DNA from: Takakia lepidozioides
Taxonomy: Eukaryota; Streptophyta; Takakiopsida; Takakiales; Takakiaceae
Direction of reading: 5' to 3'
DNA length: 64,000 bases
NCBI GenBank assembly: GCA_030704615.1
Contig: CM060733.1
Span: 74,254,907-74,318,906 of the forward strand
Below are positions 32,837 through 44,956 of this stretch, piece by piece. The notes below the pieces were generated by a model. That model was not told the origin of the DNA. It ran no database searches and saw nothing but the letters and a program-made list of their open reading frames with translations. Within the stretch, counting starts at the first letter, position 1. Every line of letters begins with the position of its first letter. The translations under genes were made by a program, and so were the position numbers.

Positions 32837-33559
32837 TGTCGCGCACCTCACTTCGGTAAGCTCCCCTTCAAGTCATAGTTACTCGCTTTGATGCGCGCGC
32901 CTGACTCCCAACCTGGCCGCCCGGGCCGACTTGGAGCTTCGGCTGCTCACCGGGACATAACGGTCCCCCTTCGCTTCCCTCTAAACCCTCCACCTATTTG
33001 GGACTAGGAGAATTCCCTTTGGTAGATGGCAGTCCGGAACAGCTCCCCACTCTTTGGTCGCTTTCCGGCTCGTTCGCTTACTCACTAGTTTTTGGTCACC
33101 AACGGGCTTGCACCGTTCTCGGGGTTACTACTCCCTATATATACTTCTGTAGCTGTCCGCGGGGGTTTCATAACCAGCCATGCCATTTTATGGCAAACCA
33201 CCACGAAAACCCTCGACTCCCAGTGATGAGTCGCGGTGTGTCTTGGCCCACTCATCACGGCCCCCATGGACCGTGATGAGTCCCAAGACTCCCCACGACT
33301 CCCACCACGAGGTCTCCGCCCCCATGGTGAGTCCTATGCCACCCCCACTAAGTCCCGCTAAGCTACCACCACCCCTTGTGGAGCCCCCCCACCGCAACCC
33401 GGTGTGCGGGGCTCCACCTAGTGAGGGCCTCCGCCTCCTTGAGTGCCTTGGGCACTCAAGGGTGCTTCAGCCCCCCATACCTATCGCTGCCAATGCCCCA
33501 CTACAGGGGCAGCCCCTCATGTGTCCCGACCCCCTGCCCTCAAGGCAAAGGCCGCGACA
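32837..33559 (-). repeat. G3 3' LTR
   Basis: TGTCGCGCACC ... GGCCGCGACA; TATATATA at 33136-33143. Pairs with 39381-40106. Confidence 0.93.
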
Positions 33560-34408
33560 CACACCCCTACCAACAGGGAGTCGATGTCCTCATCGACTTG
33601 TCCATTTTGTAGAAACGAACATCCAAGTTGTGGCGTCCCACATCAAGGAGTTTGTTTCCGCACCATGGCGTCCCATGGCAAAGAACCAAACCCCACACTT
33701 GACTCTACTCTCCACTAGCTAGTTCGGCCGACTTCCTCCAAGTCCCGGCCAAGGGTGGAGCCTCTCCAGCTCCTCCCAGTGCACTCTTCTTGGCCTACTT
33801 CAAGGCCAAGGAACGATCCTCCCCGAGGATCAAATCGCCTTACTGCAACAACAGTGCTTGCGATCGCTCATGATGCCGCTTTTGGCATCACCTTGAGCAA
33901 GGGTTCCCTGGAACCCTCTTTGACTAGGAAGATAACCTTGAACCAACCGTGCGCCCCAATCACTACAATTGGGTCCGCCTTGGAATGCTGGCTTGAGGTA
34001 CGGGAACACGCCGAAGCCGCACTACGACTTCGTCGCGAGGCTACACGATTATAGTACGTGAACGGAAGCACGTAGCTTCCGCGTTAGCCCGCACTACAAG
34101 GCAACCCCCTCGGTAGCGCAGTTATAGTACGCGCACGCGCCAGGTGCGCACTAGCACGTGAACTCCCAAAGAAGTCGCAAGTTTGCTTGCCCCTTGGATG
34201 GGGTCACCCGATTTCGGCACTACGCAAACACACGATTAACCCAATTTACCTCTCCCACTTTTATAAGCTAGCATGCATTCTACACACTAGCCAACCATAC
34301 CATGCATCACCATTCCAAACAAAATAGGCCGCACAACATTTGGAACCCATTTCCTTTATAACAAATTTTTGTACAATACAAGTTTTTGTAATCGGATTCT
34401 TAAGCTAG
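33560..34408 (-). other. G3 3' untranslated region
   Basis: Non-coding stretch between the 3' LTR and the chromodomain stop, the same as 1166-2072 in G1. I see no gene in it. Confidence 0.7.
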
Positions 34409-37400
34409 CTAAGCCGGGCTAAGCATGCATTTCCTCCCCCACGCTCCAAGGTTGATGTCCCCATCAACGTATCTTCCGCTTTGAGGTCGCCCTTCGAAAG
34501 CTACAACCGCCTCGGATGCGTTTCCCATTTCTGAGGCACGCACCCAAGATGCCTCCACATGATGATAGCCCTTCCATTTGACGAGATACTCCGTTTCTCG
34601 GTTCTTGAACCTCCTCGACTTAAGTATTGCCTCCACCTCGTACTCAGGTTCATTTTCATGATCCAATAGCCTAGGTAACGGAAGCAACACTTGATGCCGA
34701 TTCGGACGCGCTTCATCTTTGAAGTAAGGCTTCAAAAGGGAGACATGGAATACTGAGTGCACCTTGCTGTTTGCCGGCAGCTCCAATTCATACACATCCT
34801 CATTCATAACCTTCCGAATGCAAAAGGGTCCCGCATACGGAGGTACGAACTTCGGACTCACTTCCGGAGGTAGTCGGAAATTCTTGATGTTCAACCAGAC
34901 CTCTGTGCCTGCCTCAAACTTCACTTCCCTCCGCTTCCGATTCGCCTGCCTTTCACACCGTTTCCTGGCTTTGGCAATGTTGTACTTTGCGAGCTTCAAC
35001 AAACGCTCGCGTTCTTCCAGTACCGCCGCTACTGCCGGTTCCTCAACGTCCTGGGCGGCCCAACTTGTCGGCACCAGAGGTGTTTTTCCATAGACCAATA
35101 CGAAAGGGGAAACTCCCATTGCGGAGTGTTCTGTGTTATTATAATAGAACTCTGTCGCGTCTAAGTGTTCCACCCAGTCTGTTTGGTCTGCTGACACGTA
35201 ATTCCGCAAGATCTGCTTCACTACGGAATTCACCCTTTCTATTTGGCCGTCGGTCGTAGGTCGGAAGGCGGTGCTCATCTTCAGCCTCGTCCCCATCTTC
35301 TTCCAAAGTGTCCTCCAAAATTTACTCGTAAACTTTGGATCGCGATCCGAGACAATATCCTTCGGGACTCCATGATTCTTTAAGACGTGGGTGAAGTAAA
35401 GTCACCCTGTCTCCTGCGCCGTTGCCATCTCCTTGGTGGGGATGAAATGGCCCATTTTACTGAACCTATCCACCACCACCATGATTGCATCGAATCCTTT
35501 TGACAGCGGCATAGCAGTCATGAAATCCATCGAGACGCTTTCCCAAGTCCCCTCTGGAATCGGCAAGGGTTGTAACAGCCCCGCTTGCTTTTTGTACTCG
35601 CTCCGGTTTTGTTGGCATGTGGTGCATGTCTTGACATACTCCTTTGCCTCCTCCCTCAGTTTGGGCCAGAAATACTCTTTCTTCAAGAGTGCCGCAATGC
35701 GCTCGGCTCCGCTGTGGCCCGCAAGCGGGCTATCATGGCATTCTCTCAAGAGGCTATCTCTGATCCCTCCCTTCGGCACGTAGAGACGCTTTTGCTTATA
35801 CCAAAGCAGTCCATTTTGCAAGTGGAATTGCAATTTAACCCCCATCCTCAAGTCCTGCATCACGGACTTCGCCAGCTCATCCTTCCGAAAAGCCTTCCGG
35901 ATCTTCCTTTGAAGCGCCGTCTTGCCCTTGTACACCAACAAGAGCTGCTGCTTTCTACTTAAAGCATCGGCCACAATGTTGTCCCGTCCCGGTTTGTACT
36001 GGATATCCACGTCGAACACCGCCAAAGTATCTTGCCACCTAAGTTGTTTTGGGGACAACTTGGGCTGCGTGGCAAAATACTTCACCGTGACATTGTCCGT
36101 GAACACCTTCACTGGGTTGGAACCAACATAGTGGCGCCAAAGCTCAAGACAGTGCACCACCGCTTTCATCTCTTTCTCGTGCGTCGGCCACCGTCGCTCC
36201 ACTTCATTCAGTTTCTTACTTTCGTAAGCCACTGGACGTCCATCTTGCATCAGTACACCCCCAATCGCGAAGTCCGACGCATCTGTATGAATCTCGAACG
36301 GACGATCGAACTCCGGGATTTTCAAGACTGGAGCTTCCGCCATCCGCTGCTTCAATTCAGCAAAAGCTTGGCCACAAAAGGTGTTCCATGCCCAGACTTT
36401 GGATTTACACAGAAGGTCCGACAGCGGCCCCGCGATCTTGGCAAAATTTCTCACATACTTCCGGTAATAGGAGGTGAGTCCTAGGAAGGATTGCACTCCC
36501 GGGACCGAAGTCGGAGGCTCCCAGTCCAAGATCGCCCTCACCTTCCTGTCATCCATTCTGATCCCATCCTGTGTAATCACATGCCCCAGGAACTTCACTT
36601 TGACGATCGAACTCCGGGATTTTCAAGACTGGAGCTTCCGCCATCCGCTGCTTCAATTTAGCAAAAGCTTGGCCACAAAATGTGTTCCATACCCAGACTT
36701 TGGATTTACACAGAAGGTCCGACAGCGGCCCCGCGATCTTGGTGAAATTTCTCACATACTTCCGGTAATAGGAGGCGAGTCCTAGGAAAGATCGCACTCC
36801 CGGGACCGAAGTCGGAGGCTCCCAGTCCAAGATCGCCCTCACCTTTCTGTCATCCATTTTGATCCCATCCTGTGTAATCACATGCCCCAAGAACTCCACT
36901 TTCGTGACCCCGAATTCGCACTTTGAAGCTTTGGCGTACAGCTTCCCTTCCTGCAACTTTTGGAACACCCTTTTGAGGTGCTCCAGGTGCTCCTCCTTTG
37001 TTTTCGAGTACACCAAGATGTCGTCGATGTACACGATCACAAAGTCATCCAACCACTCCTGAAAAAGGCTGTTCATCAACGTGCTAAAGGTCGCTGGTGC
37101 ATTGGTGAGCCCAAAAGGCATCACCAAGAACTCATATGAACCATACCTTGTCCTGCACGCGGTCTTCTCCTCATCTCCTTCCGCCACCCGAATTTGATGA
37201 TAGCCGGAGCGCAAGTCGATCCGGCTGAAATACTTCGCTCCTGCCAACTGATCGAAGAGGTCGTCAATCCTTGGCAAAGGATACCGGTTTTTGATAGTCA
37301 CCTTATTCAGAGCCCTGTAATCGACACACATCCGCAGCGTCCCATCCTTCTTGTCTGCGAATAGCACCGGGGCTCCGTAAGGTGACTTACTCGGCCGGAT

Positions 37401-37601
37401 GTACCCCTTTGACATTAGATCCTTGAGCTGAGTCTTCAACTCGACCAACTCTCTGTGGCTCAACCGATAGGGCGCCTTGGCAGGCGGTTCCGATCCCGGT
37501 ATCACCTCAATCTTGTGGTCAACTCCTCTTCGCGGTGGCAAGCCGCTTGGTAAATCCTCCGGCATCACATCCTGGTATTTCTCCAAAATCCCTTGATCCA
37601 A
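34409..37601 (-). pseudogene. G3 pol: RT, RNase H, integrase, chromodomain
   Basis: Right to left: pre-RT linker, reverse transcriptase with an intact VYIDDIL box (near 37020), RNase H ([13 protein letters not shown]), integrase zinc finger (HSGAERIAALL ... CTTCQQNRS), catalytic core ([27 protein letters not shown]), GPY/F-type module (VHSVFHVSLLKPY) and chromodomain (EYLVKWKGYHHVEASW). Damage: a 303-bp tandem duplication (units at 36302-36604 and 36605-36907) covering the RT/RNase H junction, which also shifts the frame; TGA near 35402 (Arg in G4); and a one-base deletion near 34475 that replaces the basic tail. The chromodomain places the element among the chromoviruses. Confidence 0.93.
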
Positions 37602-39325
37602 TCTGGGCTCGGCTCCCCATCGCCTTCTCCCTTCACTTCTCTAATGTAAAGCAAAAACTGGGGTTCGTGTGCCTCCTCCACGGCCCACTCCCTTGCTGAC
37701 AGAAGGTTTATTCGCCCTCCCACGGATTTGGGTGTTTCCGACACTCGTAAGACCTCGCCACCATTCCCACATGGCAGCGTGACTACTCTCTTGCGGCCAT
37801 CTATGACCGCTCCGGATTTACTTAGAAAGGTCATCCCCAAAATGAGATCTACTCCACCGATCTCGCAGATGGTGAAGTTCTCACGTCCCTCCCAACTCCC
37901 CAGTTGAAGAGGAACATTAAACGCCAACCTTGTCGCCAACTGTGGTTCTCCTTTGGCAGAACGCACCTCAATAGAGGCCCCCATGTCACTTGTCGGGAGT
38001 CCCAGCTTTTGTGCCGCCGCCGGTGTCATGAAGGAGTGCGACGCTCCTGTGTCCACCAACAACGACACATTAGTTCCGGATATTATCCCATCCACGAACA
38101 ATAACTGACTCCCTTTACGCAGGGCGCCAGTTTCCTGATACAACTCACAAGAATAGTTGCCTACCTTGCAAGTCCTGGCAACCACCGCTTCCACCAAGCG
38201 ACTGATGGTATCTTCCGACAGCTCCGTGGTCGCCCGAGTCATGTTCAATTGCCGAGGCTTCGTGCACTTCTTGGCCATGTTCCCGGGCTCCCCGCAATTG
38301 AAACACACTCCATCAAAGGTCGCCTTCTGTCCGCCATAAGCCGCTCCACCCGCTTTTCCTTTTGAAGCACCGGGTGCCGCCTTGACGTGTGAAGGCCTTC
38401 CCTTTGATTTCCACGTGCCATTATCGCCGCGTGGCCTATCCCACTTCTTTTCCGGTCGGAAGGAGTCACCTTCCCGCCGGGTCTTCTTGTGGTTCAGCTC
38501 CGTACGGCCTTGTCTCTCACCCCTAGGGACATCCGAGAAACATTCAGCCCTCTCAATTGCCTCGTTCAAAGTCTTGGGTGGCTTCTCCTCCAACTTCCGC
38601 CTGGCCCATGGGGCCAGTCCCGCCACAAAGTTGAAGACCATTTCTGGTTCTGCCATGTCCGCAACTTCGAGCAACAGCACATTGAAAGCCTGGACATACC
38701 CCCGAATGTCATCTGTTTGCTTCAAATTCCTCATCTTGTCCCGGGCAAGCCAGGACGCGTTGAGGGGCACAAACTGTCTCTTCATCAATTCCTTGAACCC
38801 ACTCCAGTTCAAGGTTTCCGGGCTTGGGCCTCGGTCGTGAAGGCGTTTCTGCCACCATTGTTGAGCATAGCCCCTCAAATAGGTGGGAGCCACTTCCACC
38901 CGATCCTCGTCACTCAACTTGGCCGCCTGGAAGTACTGCTCTAGCTCCAGGAGCCAGGTGTTGAGTGCCTTCCGATTTCGAACGCCCTCGAAGGTGTCGG
39001 GTTCCTTAGGCTTCACCTTAAACTTTGCCTTAGTGGAAGTGGCATTAGCCGCCTTCAACACGTCTTTCAACGTCCCGCAAAACTGCGCCAACAACCCTTC
39101 CCAAAAGGCTGCCGGCATGGGAGGCATCTCTTGGTTTGTCGGAGCTCTCAAGGATTCCTCGGGCTCCGACTCCTCGGATTCCTCCCGCTCTTGAGCGGCC
39201 TCGTTTTCGGAAACATTCATCGCTTCCTCAAACGGCCGCCTCGGTGACACGTCGCCCCCATCGGGCTCACCAGGATCATCATCTTTTGGGCCGTTCCGCT
39301 TTCGCTTTGGCTTGCCCGACCCCAT
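37590..39325 (-). pseudogene. G3 gag-protease
   Basis: ATG at 39325 (MGSGKPKRKRNGPKDD). An acidic N-terminus is followed by the capsid region (TWLLELEQYFQAAKL), a CCHC knuckle (CFNCGEPGNMAKKC) and the aspartic protease (LLVDTGASHSF), all in one open frame. This shows that gag and protease are translated together, with no frameshift signal between them. A one-base deletion near 37590 (ATCCC for ATCCCC) ends the frame before reverse transcriptase. Except for that deletion this is the best preserved gag-protease in the window. The knuckle has Asn where the other copies have His, so one zinc ligand is lost. Confidence 0.93.
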
Positions 39326-39366
39326 GATGAGGCCAATCCCAAGGACGATCGCGTACTGAACTCTAA

Positions 39367-39378
39367 GCTCTGATACCA
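39367..39378 (-). promoter_or_regulatory. Primer-binding site of G3 (initiator tRNA-Met)
   Basis: TGGTATCAGAGC on the minus strand, two bases from the end of the 5' LTR, as in G1. Confidence 0.9.
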
Positions 39379-39380
39379 AG

Positions 39381-40106
39381 TGTCGCGCACCTCACTTCGG
39401 TAAGCTCCCCTTCAAGTCATAGTTACTCGCTTTGATGCGCGCGCCTGACTCCCAACCTGGCCGCCCGGGCCGACTTGGAGCTTCGGCTGCTCACCGGGAC
39501 ATAACGGTCCCCCTTCGCTTCCCTCTAAACCCTCCACCTATTTGGGACTAGGAGAATTCCCTTTGGTAGATGGCAGTCCGGAACAGCTCCCCACTCTTTG
39601 GTCGCTTTCCGGCTCGTTCGCTTACTCACTAGTTTTTGGTCACCAACGGGCTTGCACCGTTCTCGGGGTTACTACTCCCTATATATACTTCTGTAGCTGT
39701 CCGCGGGGGTTTCATAACCAGCCATGCCATTTTATGGCGAACCACCACGAAAACCCTCGACTCCCGGTGATGAGTCGCGGTGAGTCTTGGCCCACTCATC
39801 ACGGCCCCCATGGACCGTGATGAGTCCCAAGACTCCCCACGACTCCCACCACGAGGTCTCCGCCCCCATGGTGAGTCCTATGCCACCCCCACTAAGTCCC
39901 GCTAAGCTACCACCACCCCTTGTGGAGCCACCCCCACCGCAACCCGGTGTGCGGGGCTCCACCTAGTGAGGGCCTCCGCCTCCTTGAGTGCCTTGGGCAC
40001 TCAAGGGTGCTTCAGCCCCCCATACCTATCGCTGCCGATGCCCCCACTACAGGGGCAGCCCCTCATGTGTCCCGACCCCCTGCCCTCAAGGCAAAGGGCC
40101 GCGATA
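39381..40106 (-). repeat. G3 5' LTR
   Basis: Starts TGTCGCGCACC, ends CCGCGATA (last CA changed to TA), followed by GACCA. TATATATA at 39680-39687 is the likely promoter toward lower coordinates. Confidence 0.93.
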
Positions 40107-40449
40107 GACCAAGGCTCACAGGCACCATCTAAGTGGATCTGCGGAGTCCATTGACGATTGGAAGTCGCACATTGAAGTGGAAAGTATTGTTTCAAGCTAC
40201 ATGCATGAAGGTGGGAGGTGTGATTCCATATCCAGTAAGTATGACAATGATGGCCGATTCGGCGACGAAATAACATCTCCTAACAGTTTCTCCTGAGGAG
40301 GGATCCAGCAGTATTCTCGGTGCAGACATGAATGTTCGCACTGACAAGTGCCAGGACTGTGAGTTAAAACGGTTAGACAACCAAGTTGTGCTCATTAAGA
40401 CAGGCCGCAATTGTGTTGTTTCGGAACAACGCAACCCATTGAGGTTCCG
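40107..40449 (-). other. Upstream leader of the T4 transposase
   Basis: Sequence between the G3 insertion point and the palindrome array, expected to hold the T4 promoter. I see no gene or clear core promoter in it. Confidence 0.45.
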
Positions 40450-41787
40450 CATGCGGAAATGAGGTTCCGCATTTCCGTCCGGAGTAATACTTCGATTGCT
40501 GTTGGACGGAAATACGGCGCCGCATTTCCGTTTTGCATCTTAGTCATGCACCAGTGCGACGGAAATGCGGCACCGAGTTTCCGTCCGCAGGAAACCTTTA
40601 TACTCTCCAGAACGGAAATGCGGTGCCGCATTTCCATCCAACAAGTACGGTATGTGACAGGGAACGGAAATGCGGTACCGCTTTTCCGTTCTGATTGAAA
40701 ATCATGAACCACTGGAACTGAAATGCGGCACAACACTTCCATCCGAGTCGCACCTTCCGACATTCCACAACGGAAATGCAGCGCCGCATTTTCGTTTTGT
40801 ATCTGAGGCATGGAGCTGAGGGACGGAAATGCGGCACCGCATTTCCATCCGGTTGAGACCTTCATACTCTCTTGAACGGAAATGCGGTACCGCATTTCCG
40901 TACTGACTGAAAATCGTGAACCATCGGAACTTAAATGCGGCACCGCATTTCCGTTCTGACTGAAAATTGTGAACCATCGGGACTGAAATGCGGCACCGTA
41001 TTTCCGTCCGGGTGAGACCTTCATACTCTCCAGAACGGCAATGCGGCACGACATTTCCGTTCAACAACTAAGGTATGTGAAGGTGGAACGGAAATGAGGT
41101 ACCGCATTTCCGTTCTGATTGAAAATCATGAACCGCGGGAACTGAAATGCGGCACCGCATTTCCGTCCGAATCGCACCTTCCGACATTCCAGAACGGAAA
41201 TGTGGCGCCGCATTTCTGTTTTGTATCTGAGGCATGGAGCTAAGGGACGGAAATGCGGCACCGCATTTCTGTCCGGTTGAGACCCTCATACTCTCCAGAT
41301 CGGAAATGCGGTACCGCATTTCCGTCCGAGTCGCACCTTCCAACATTCCAAAACGGAAATGCGGCACCGCATTTCCGTTCTGACTGAAAATCGTGAACCA
41401 TCGGAACTGAAATGCGGCACCGCATTTCCGTCCGAGTCGCACCTTCCGACATTCCAGAACGGAAATGCGGCGCCGCATTTCCGTTTTGTATGTGAGGCAT
41501 GGAGCTGTGGGATGGAAATGTGGCACCGTATTTCCGTTCAACAACTAAGGTATGTGAAGGTGGAACTGAAATGCGATACCGCATTTCCGTTCTGACTAAA
41601 AATCATGAACCACGGGAACTGAAATGCGGCACCGCATTTCCGTCCAAGTCGCACCTTCCGACATTCGAGAACGGAAATGCGGCGCCGCATTTCCCTGTTG
41701 TATGTCAGGCATGGAGCTGTGGGACGGAAATGCGGTGCCGCATTTCCATCCCTGTGAGACCTTTATACTCTCCAGACCTTTATACTC
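40450..41787 (-). repeat. Array of 25 palindromes with an exact 53-bp period and five rotating spacers
   Basis: A 22-bp palindrome (GGAAATGCGGC plus its reverse complement, with changes) starts at 40508, 40561, 40614, 40666, 40719, 40772, 40825, 40878 and every 53 bp to 41726; one earlier degenerate site is at 40453. The 31-bp spacers fall into five types: A (GAGACCTTCATACTCTCC), B (CTGACTGAAAATCGTGAACC), C (GAGTCGCACCTTCCGACATT), D (TTGTATCTGAGGCATGGAGC) and E (CAACAACTAAGGTATGTGAA). Order left to right after the first spacer: D A E B C D A B B A E B C D A C B C D E B C D A. It forms the outer part of the T4 element. Confidence 0.93.
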
Positions 41788-41788
41788 T

Positions 41789-44490
41789 CCAAGGTGCCCT
41801 ACCGGTTGAGCCACAGAGAGTTGGTCGAGCTGTAGACTCAGCTCAAAGATCTAATGTCAAAGGGGTACATTCGGCCGAGTAAGTCACCTTACGGAGCCCC
41901 GGTGCTATTCGCAGACAAGAAGGATGGGACACTGCGGATGTGTGTCGATTACAGGGCTTTGAATAAGGTGACTATAAAAAACTGGTACCCTTTGCCAAGG
42001 ATCGACGACCTTTTCGATCGGTTGGCAAGAGCAAAGTATTTCAGCCGGATCGATCTGCGCTCCGGCTATCATCAAATTCGAGTGGCGGAAGGAGATGAGG
42101 AGAAGACCGAGTGCAGGACAAGGTATGGTTCATATGAGTTCTTGGTGATGCCTTTTGGACTCACCAACGCTCCCGCGACCTTTAGCACGCTGATGAACAG
42201 CCTTTTCCAGGAGTGGTTGGATGACTTTGTGATCGTGTACATCGACGACATCTTGGTGTATTCGAAAACAAAGGAGGAGCACCTGGAGCACCTCAAAAGG
42301 GTGTTCCAGAAATTGCGGGAAGAGAAGCTGTATGCCAAAGCTTCAAAGTGCGAATTCGGGGTCACAAAAGTGGAGTTCCTGGGGCATGTGATTACACAGG
42401 ATGGGATCAAAATGGATGACAGGAAGGTGAGGGCGATCTTAGACTGGGAGCCTCCGACTTCGGTCCCGGGAGTGCAATCCTTCCTAGGACTCACCTCCTA
42501 TTACCGGAAGTATGTGAGAAATTTTGCCAAGATCGCGGGGCCGCTGTCGGACCTTCTGTGTAAATCCAAAGTCTGGGCATGGAACACCTTTTGTGGCCAA
42601 GCTTTTGCTGAATTGAAGCAGCGGATGGCGGAAGCTCCAGTCTTGAAAATCCCGGAGTTCGATCGTCCGTTCGAGATTCATACAGATGCGTCGGACTTCG
42701 CGATTGGGGGTGTACTGATGCAAGATGGACGTCCAGTGGCTTACGAAAGTAAAAAACTGAATGAAGTGGAGCGACGGTGGCCGACGCACGAGAAAGAGAT
42801 GAAAGCGGTGGTGCACTGTCTTGAGCTTTGGCGCCACTATGTTGGTTCCAACCCAGTGAAGGTGTTCACGGACAATGTCACGGTGAAGTATTTCGCCACG
42901 CAGCCCAAGTTGTCCCCAAAACAACTTAGGTGGCAAGATACTTTGGCGGTGTTCGACGTGGATATCCAGTACAAACCGGGACGGGACAACGTTGTGGCCG
43001 ATGCTTTAAGTAGAAAGCAGCAGCTCTTGTTGGTGTACAAGGGCGAGATGGCGCTTCAAAAGAAGATCCGGAAGGCTTTCCGGAAGGATGAGCTGGCGAA
43101 GTCCGTGATGCAGGACTTGAGGATGGGGGTTAAATCGCAGTTCCACTTGCAAAATGGACTGCTTTGGTATAAGCAAAAGCGTCTCTACGTGCCGAAGGGA
43201 GGGATCAGAGATAGCCTCTTGAGAGAATGCCATGATAGCCCGCTTGCGGGCCACGGCGGAGCCAAGCGCACTACGGCACTCTTGAAGAAAGAGTATTTTT
43301 GGCCCAAACTGAGGGAGGAGGCAAAGGAGTATGTCAAGACATGCACCACATGCCAACAAAACCGGAGCGAGTACAAAAAGCAAGCGGGGCTGTTACAACC
43401 CTTGCCGATTCCAGAGGAGACTTGGGAAAGCGTCTCGATGGATTTCATGACTGATATGCCGCTGTCAAAAGGATTCGATGCAATCATGGTGGTGGTGGAT
43501 AGGTTCAGTAAAATGGGCCATTTCATCCCCACCAAGGAGACGGCAACGGCGCAGGAGACAGGGCGACTTTACTTCACCCACGTCTTAAAGCATCATGGAG
43601 TCCCGAAGGATATTGTCTCGGATCGCGATCCAAAGTTTACGAGTAAATTTTGGAGGACACTTTGGAAGAAGATGGGGACGAGGCTGAAGATGAGCACCGC
43701 CTTCCGACCTACGACCGACGGCCAAACAGAAAGGGTGAATTCCGTAGTGAAGCAGATCTTGCGGAATTACGTGTCGGCAGACCAAACAGACTGGGTGGAA
43801 CACTTAGACGCGACAGAGTTCTGTTATAATAACACATAACACTCCGCAACGGGAGTTTCCCCTTTCGTATTGGTCTATGGAAAAGCACCTCTGGTGCCGA
43901 CAAGTTGGGCCGCCCAGGACGTTGAGGAACCGGCAGTAGCGGCCGTACTGGAAGAATGCGAGCGTTTGTTGAAGCTCGCAAAGTACAACATTGCCAAAGC
44001 TAGGAAACGGTATGAAAGGCAGGCGAATCAGAAATGGAGGGAAGTGAAGTTTGAGGCAGGCACGGAGGTCTGGTTGAACATCAAGAATTTCCGACTACCT
44101 CCGGAAGTGAGTCCAAAGTTCGTACCTCCGTATGCGGGACCATTTCGCATCCGGAAAGTTATGAATGAGGATGTGTATGAATTGGAGCTGCCAGCAAACA
44201 GCAAGGTGCATCCAATATTCCACGTCTCCCTTTTGAAGCCTTACTTCAAAGATGAAGCGCGTCCGTTGCGTCCGCCACCTGTGCTGTTGGATCATGAAAA
44301 TGAACCTGAGTACGAGGTGGAGGCAGTACTTAAGTCGAGGAGGTTCAAGAACCGAGAAACGGAGTATCTCGTCAAATGGAAGGGCTATCATCATGTGGAG
44401 GCATCTTGGGTGCGTGCCTCAAAAATGGGAAATGCATCCGAGGCGGTTGCAGTTTTCGAAGGGCGACCTCAAAAGCGGAAGAAGCGTTGA
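41789..44490 (+). pseudogene. G4 pol: RT, RNase H, integrase, chromodomain, one stop
   Basis: The best preserved polymerase in the window. Reverse transcriptase (RYPLP-like region, [17 protein letters not shown] at about 42235), RNase H ([13 protein letters not shown] ... [11 protein letters not shown]), integrase zinc finger, catalytic core ([32 protein letters not shown]), GPF module (PYAGPFRIRKV) and chromodomain (EYLVKWKGYHHVEASW) followed by a basic C-terminus. A TAA at 43837-43839 replaces the Glu codon found in G3, and a TAG lies near 41833 upstream of the RT. A small deletion removes a few codons before the chromodomain. The frame is otherwise continuous. Confidence 0.93.
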
Positions 44491-44956
44491 TGGGGACATC
44501 AACCTTGGAGCGTGGGGGAGGAAATGCATGCTTAGCCCGGCTTAGCTAGCTTAGGAATCCGATTGCAAAAACTTGTATTGTACAAAATTTGTTATAAAGG
44601 AAATGGGTTCCAAATGTCGTGCGTCCTATTTTGTTTGGAATGGTGATGCATGGTGTGGTTGGCTAATGTGTAGAATGCATGCTAGCTTACAAAAGTGGGA
44701 GAGGTAAATTGGGTTAATCGTGTGTTTGCGCAGTGCCGAAATCGGGTGACTCCCATCCAAGGGGCAAGGAAACTTGCGCCTTCTTTAGGAGTTCACGTGC
44801 TAGTGCGCACCTGGCACGTGCGCATACTATAACTGCGCTACCGAGGGGGTTGCTTTGTAGTGCGGGCTAACGCGGAAGCTACGTGCTTCCGTTCACGTAC
44901 TATAATCGTGTAGCCTCGGGACGAAGTCGTAGTGCAGCTTCGGCGTGTTCCCGTAC
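41789..44956 (+). mobile_element. G4: Ty3/gypsy fragment, plus strand
   Basis: Begins abruptly before the RT domain (CCAAGGTGCCCTACC) against the end of the T4 element, and continues through pol, the stop at 44490 and the 3' untranslated region to 44956. There the family I terminal repeat at 44957 interrupts it before the 3' LTR. No LTR is left on either side. Confidence 0.9.

Larger units (their letters stand above)
32837..40106 (-). mobile_element. G3: full-length Ty3/gypsy chromovirus with 5-bp target duplication
   Basis: LTRs at 32837-33559 and 39381-40106, target duplication GACCA at 32832-32836 and 40107-40111. The internal region holds gag, protease, reverse transcriptase, RNase H, integrase and chromodomain on the minus strand. 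The LTRs differ at only a few positions by eye. A one-base deletion between protease and RT, a 303-bp tandem duplication with frameshift and a TGA in integrase make it non-autonomous now. Confidence 0.95.
28623..41788 (-). mobile_element. T4 element (family II MULE-like), split by gypsy G3
   Basis: Left terminal region 28640-29190, transposase T4 on the minus strand, then gypsy G3 inserted at 32837-40106, then the upstream leader (40107-40440) and a long right terminal palindrome array (40450-41787). The GACCA duplication on both sides of G3 shows that 32836 and 40107 were once joined. The right end abuts gypsy fragment G4. Family II ends use GGAAATGCGGC palindromes rather than the GGAAATTCGGC of family I. 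Confidence 0.75.

Noticed and set aside
40450-41787. CRISPR array
   Set aside because: Constant repeats and equal spacers look similar, but there are only five spacer families that recur in cyclic order, the host is eukaryotic, and no cas genes are present. It is a higher-order tandem repeat in a transposon end.
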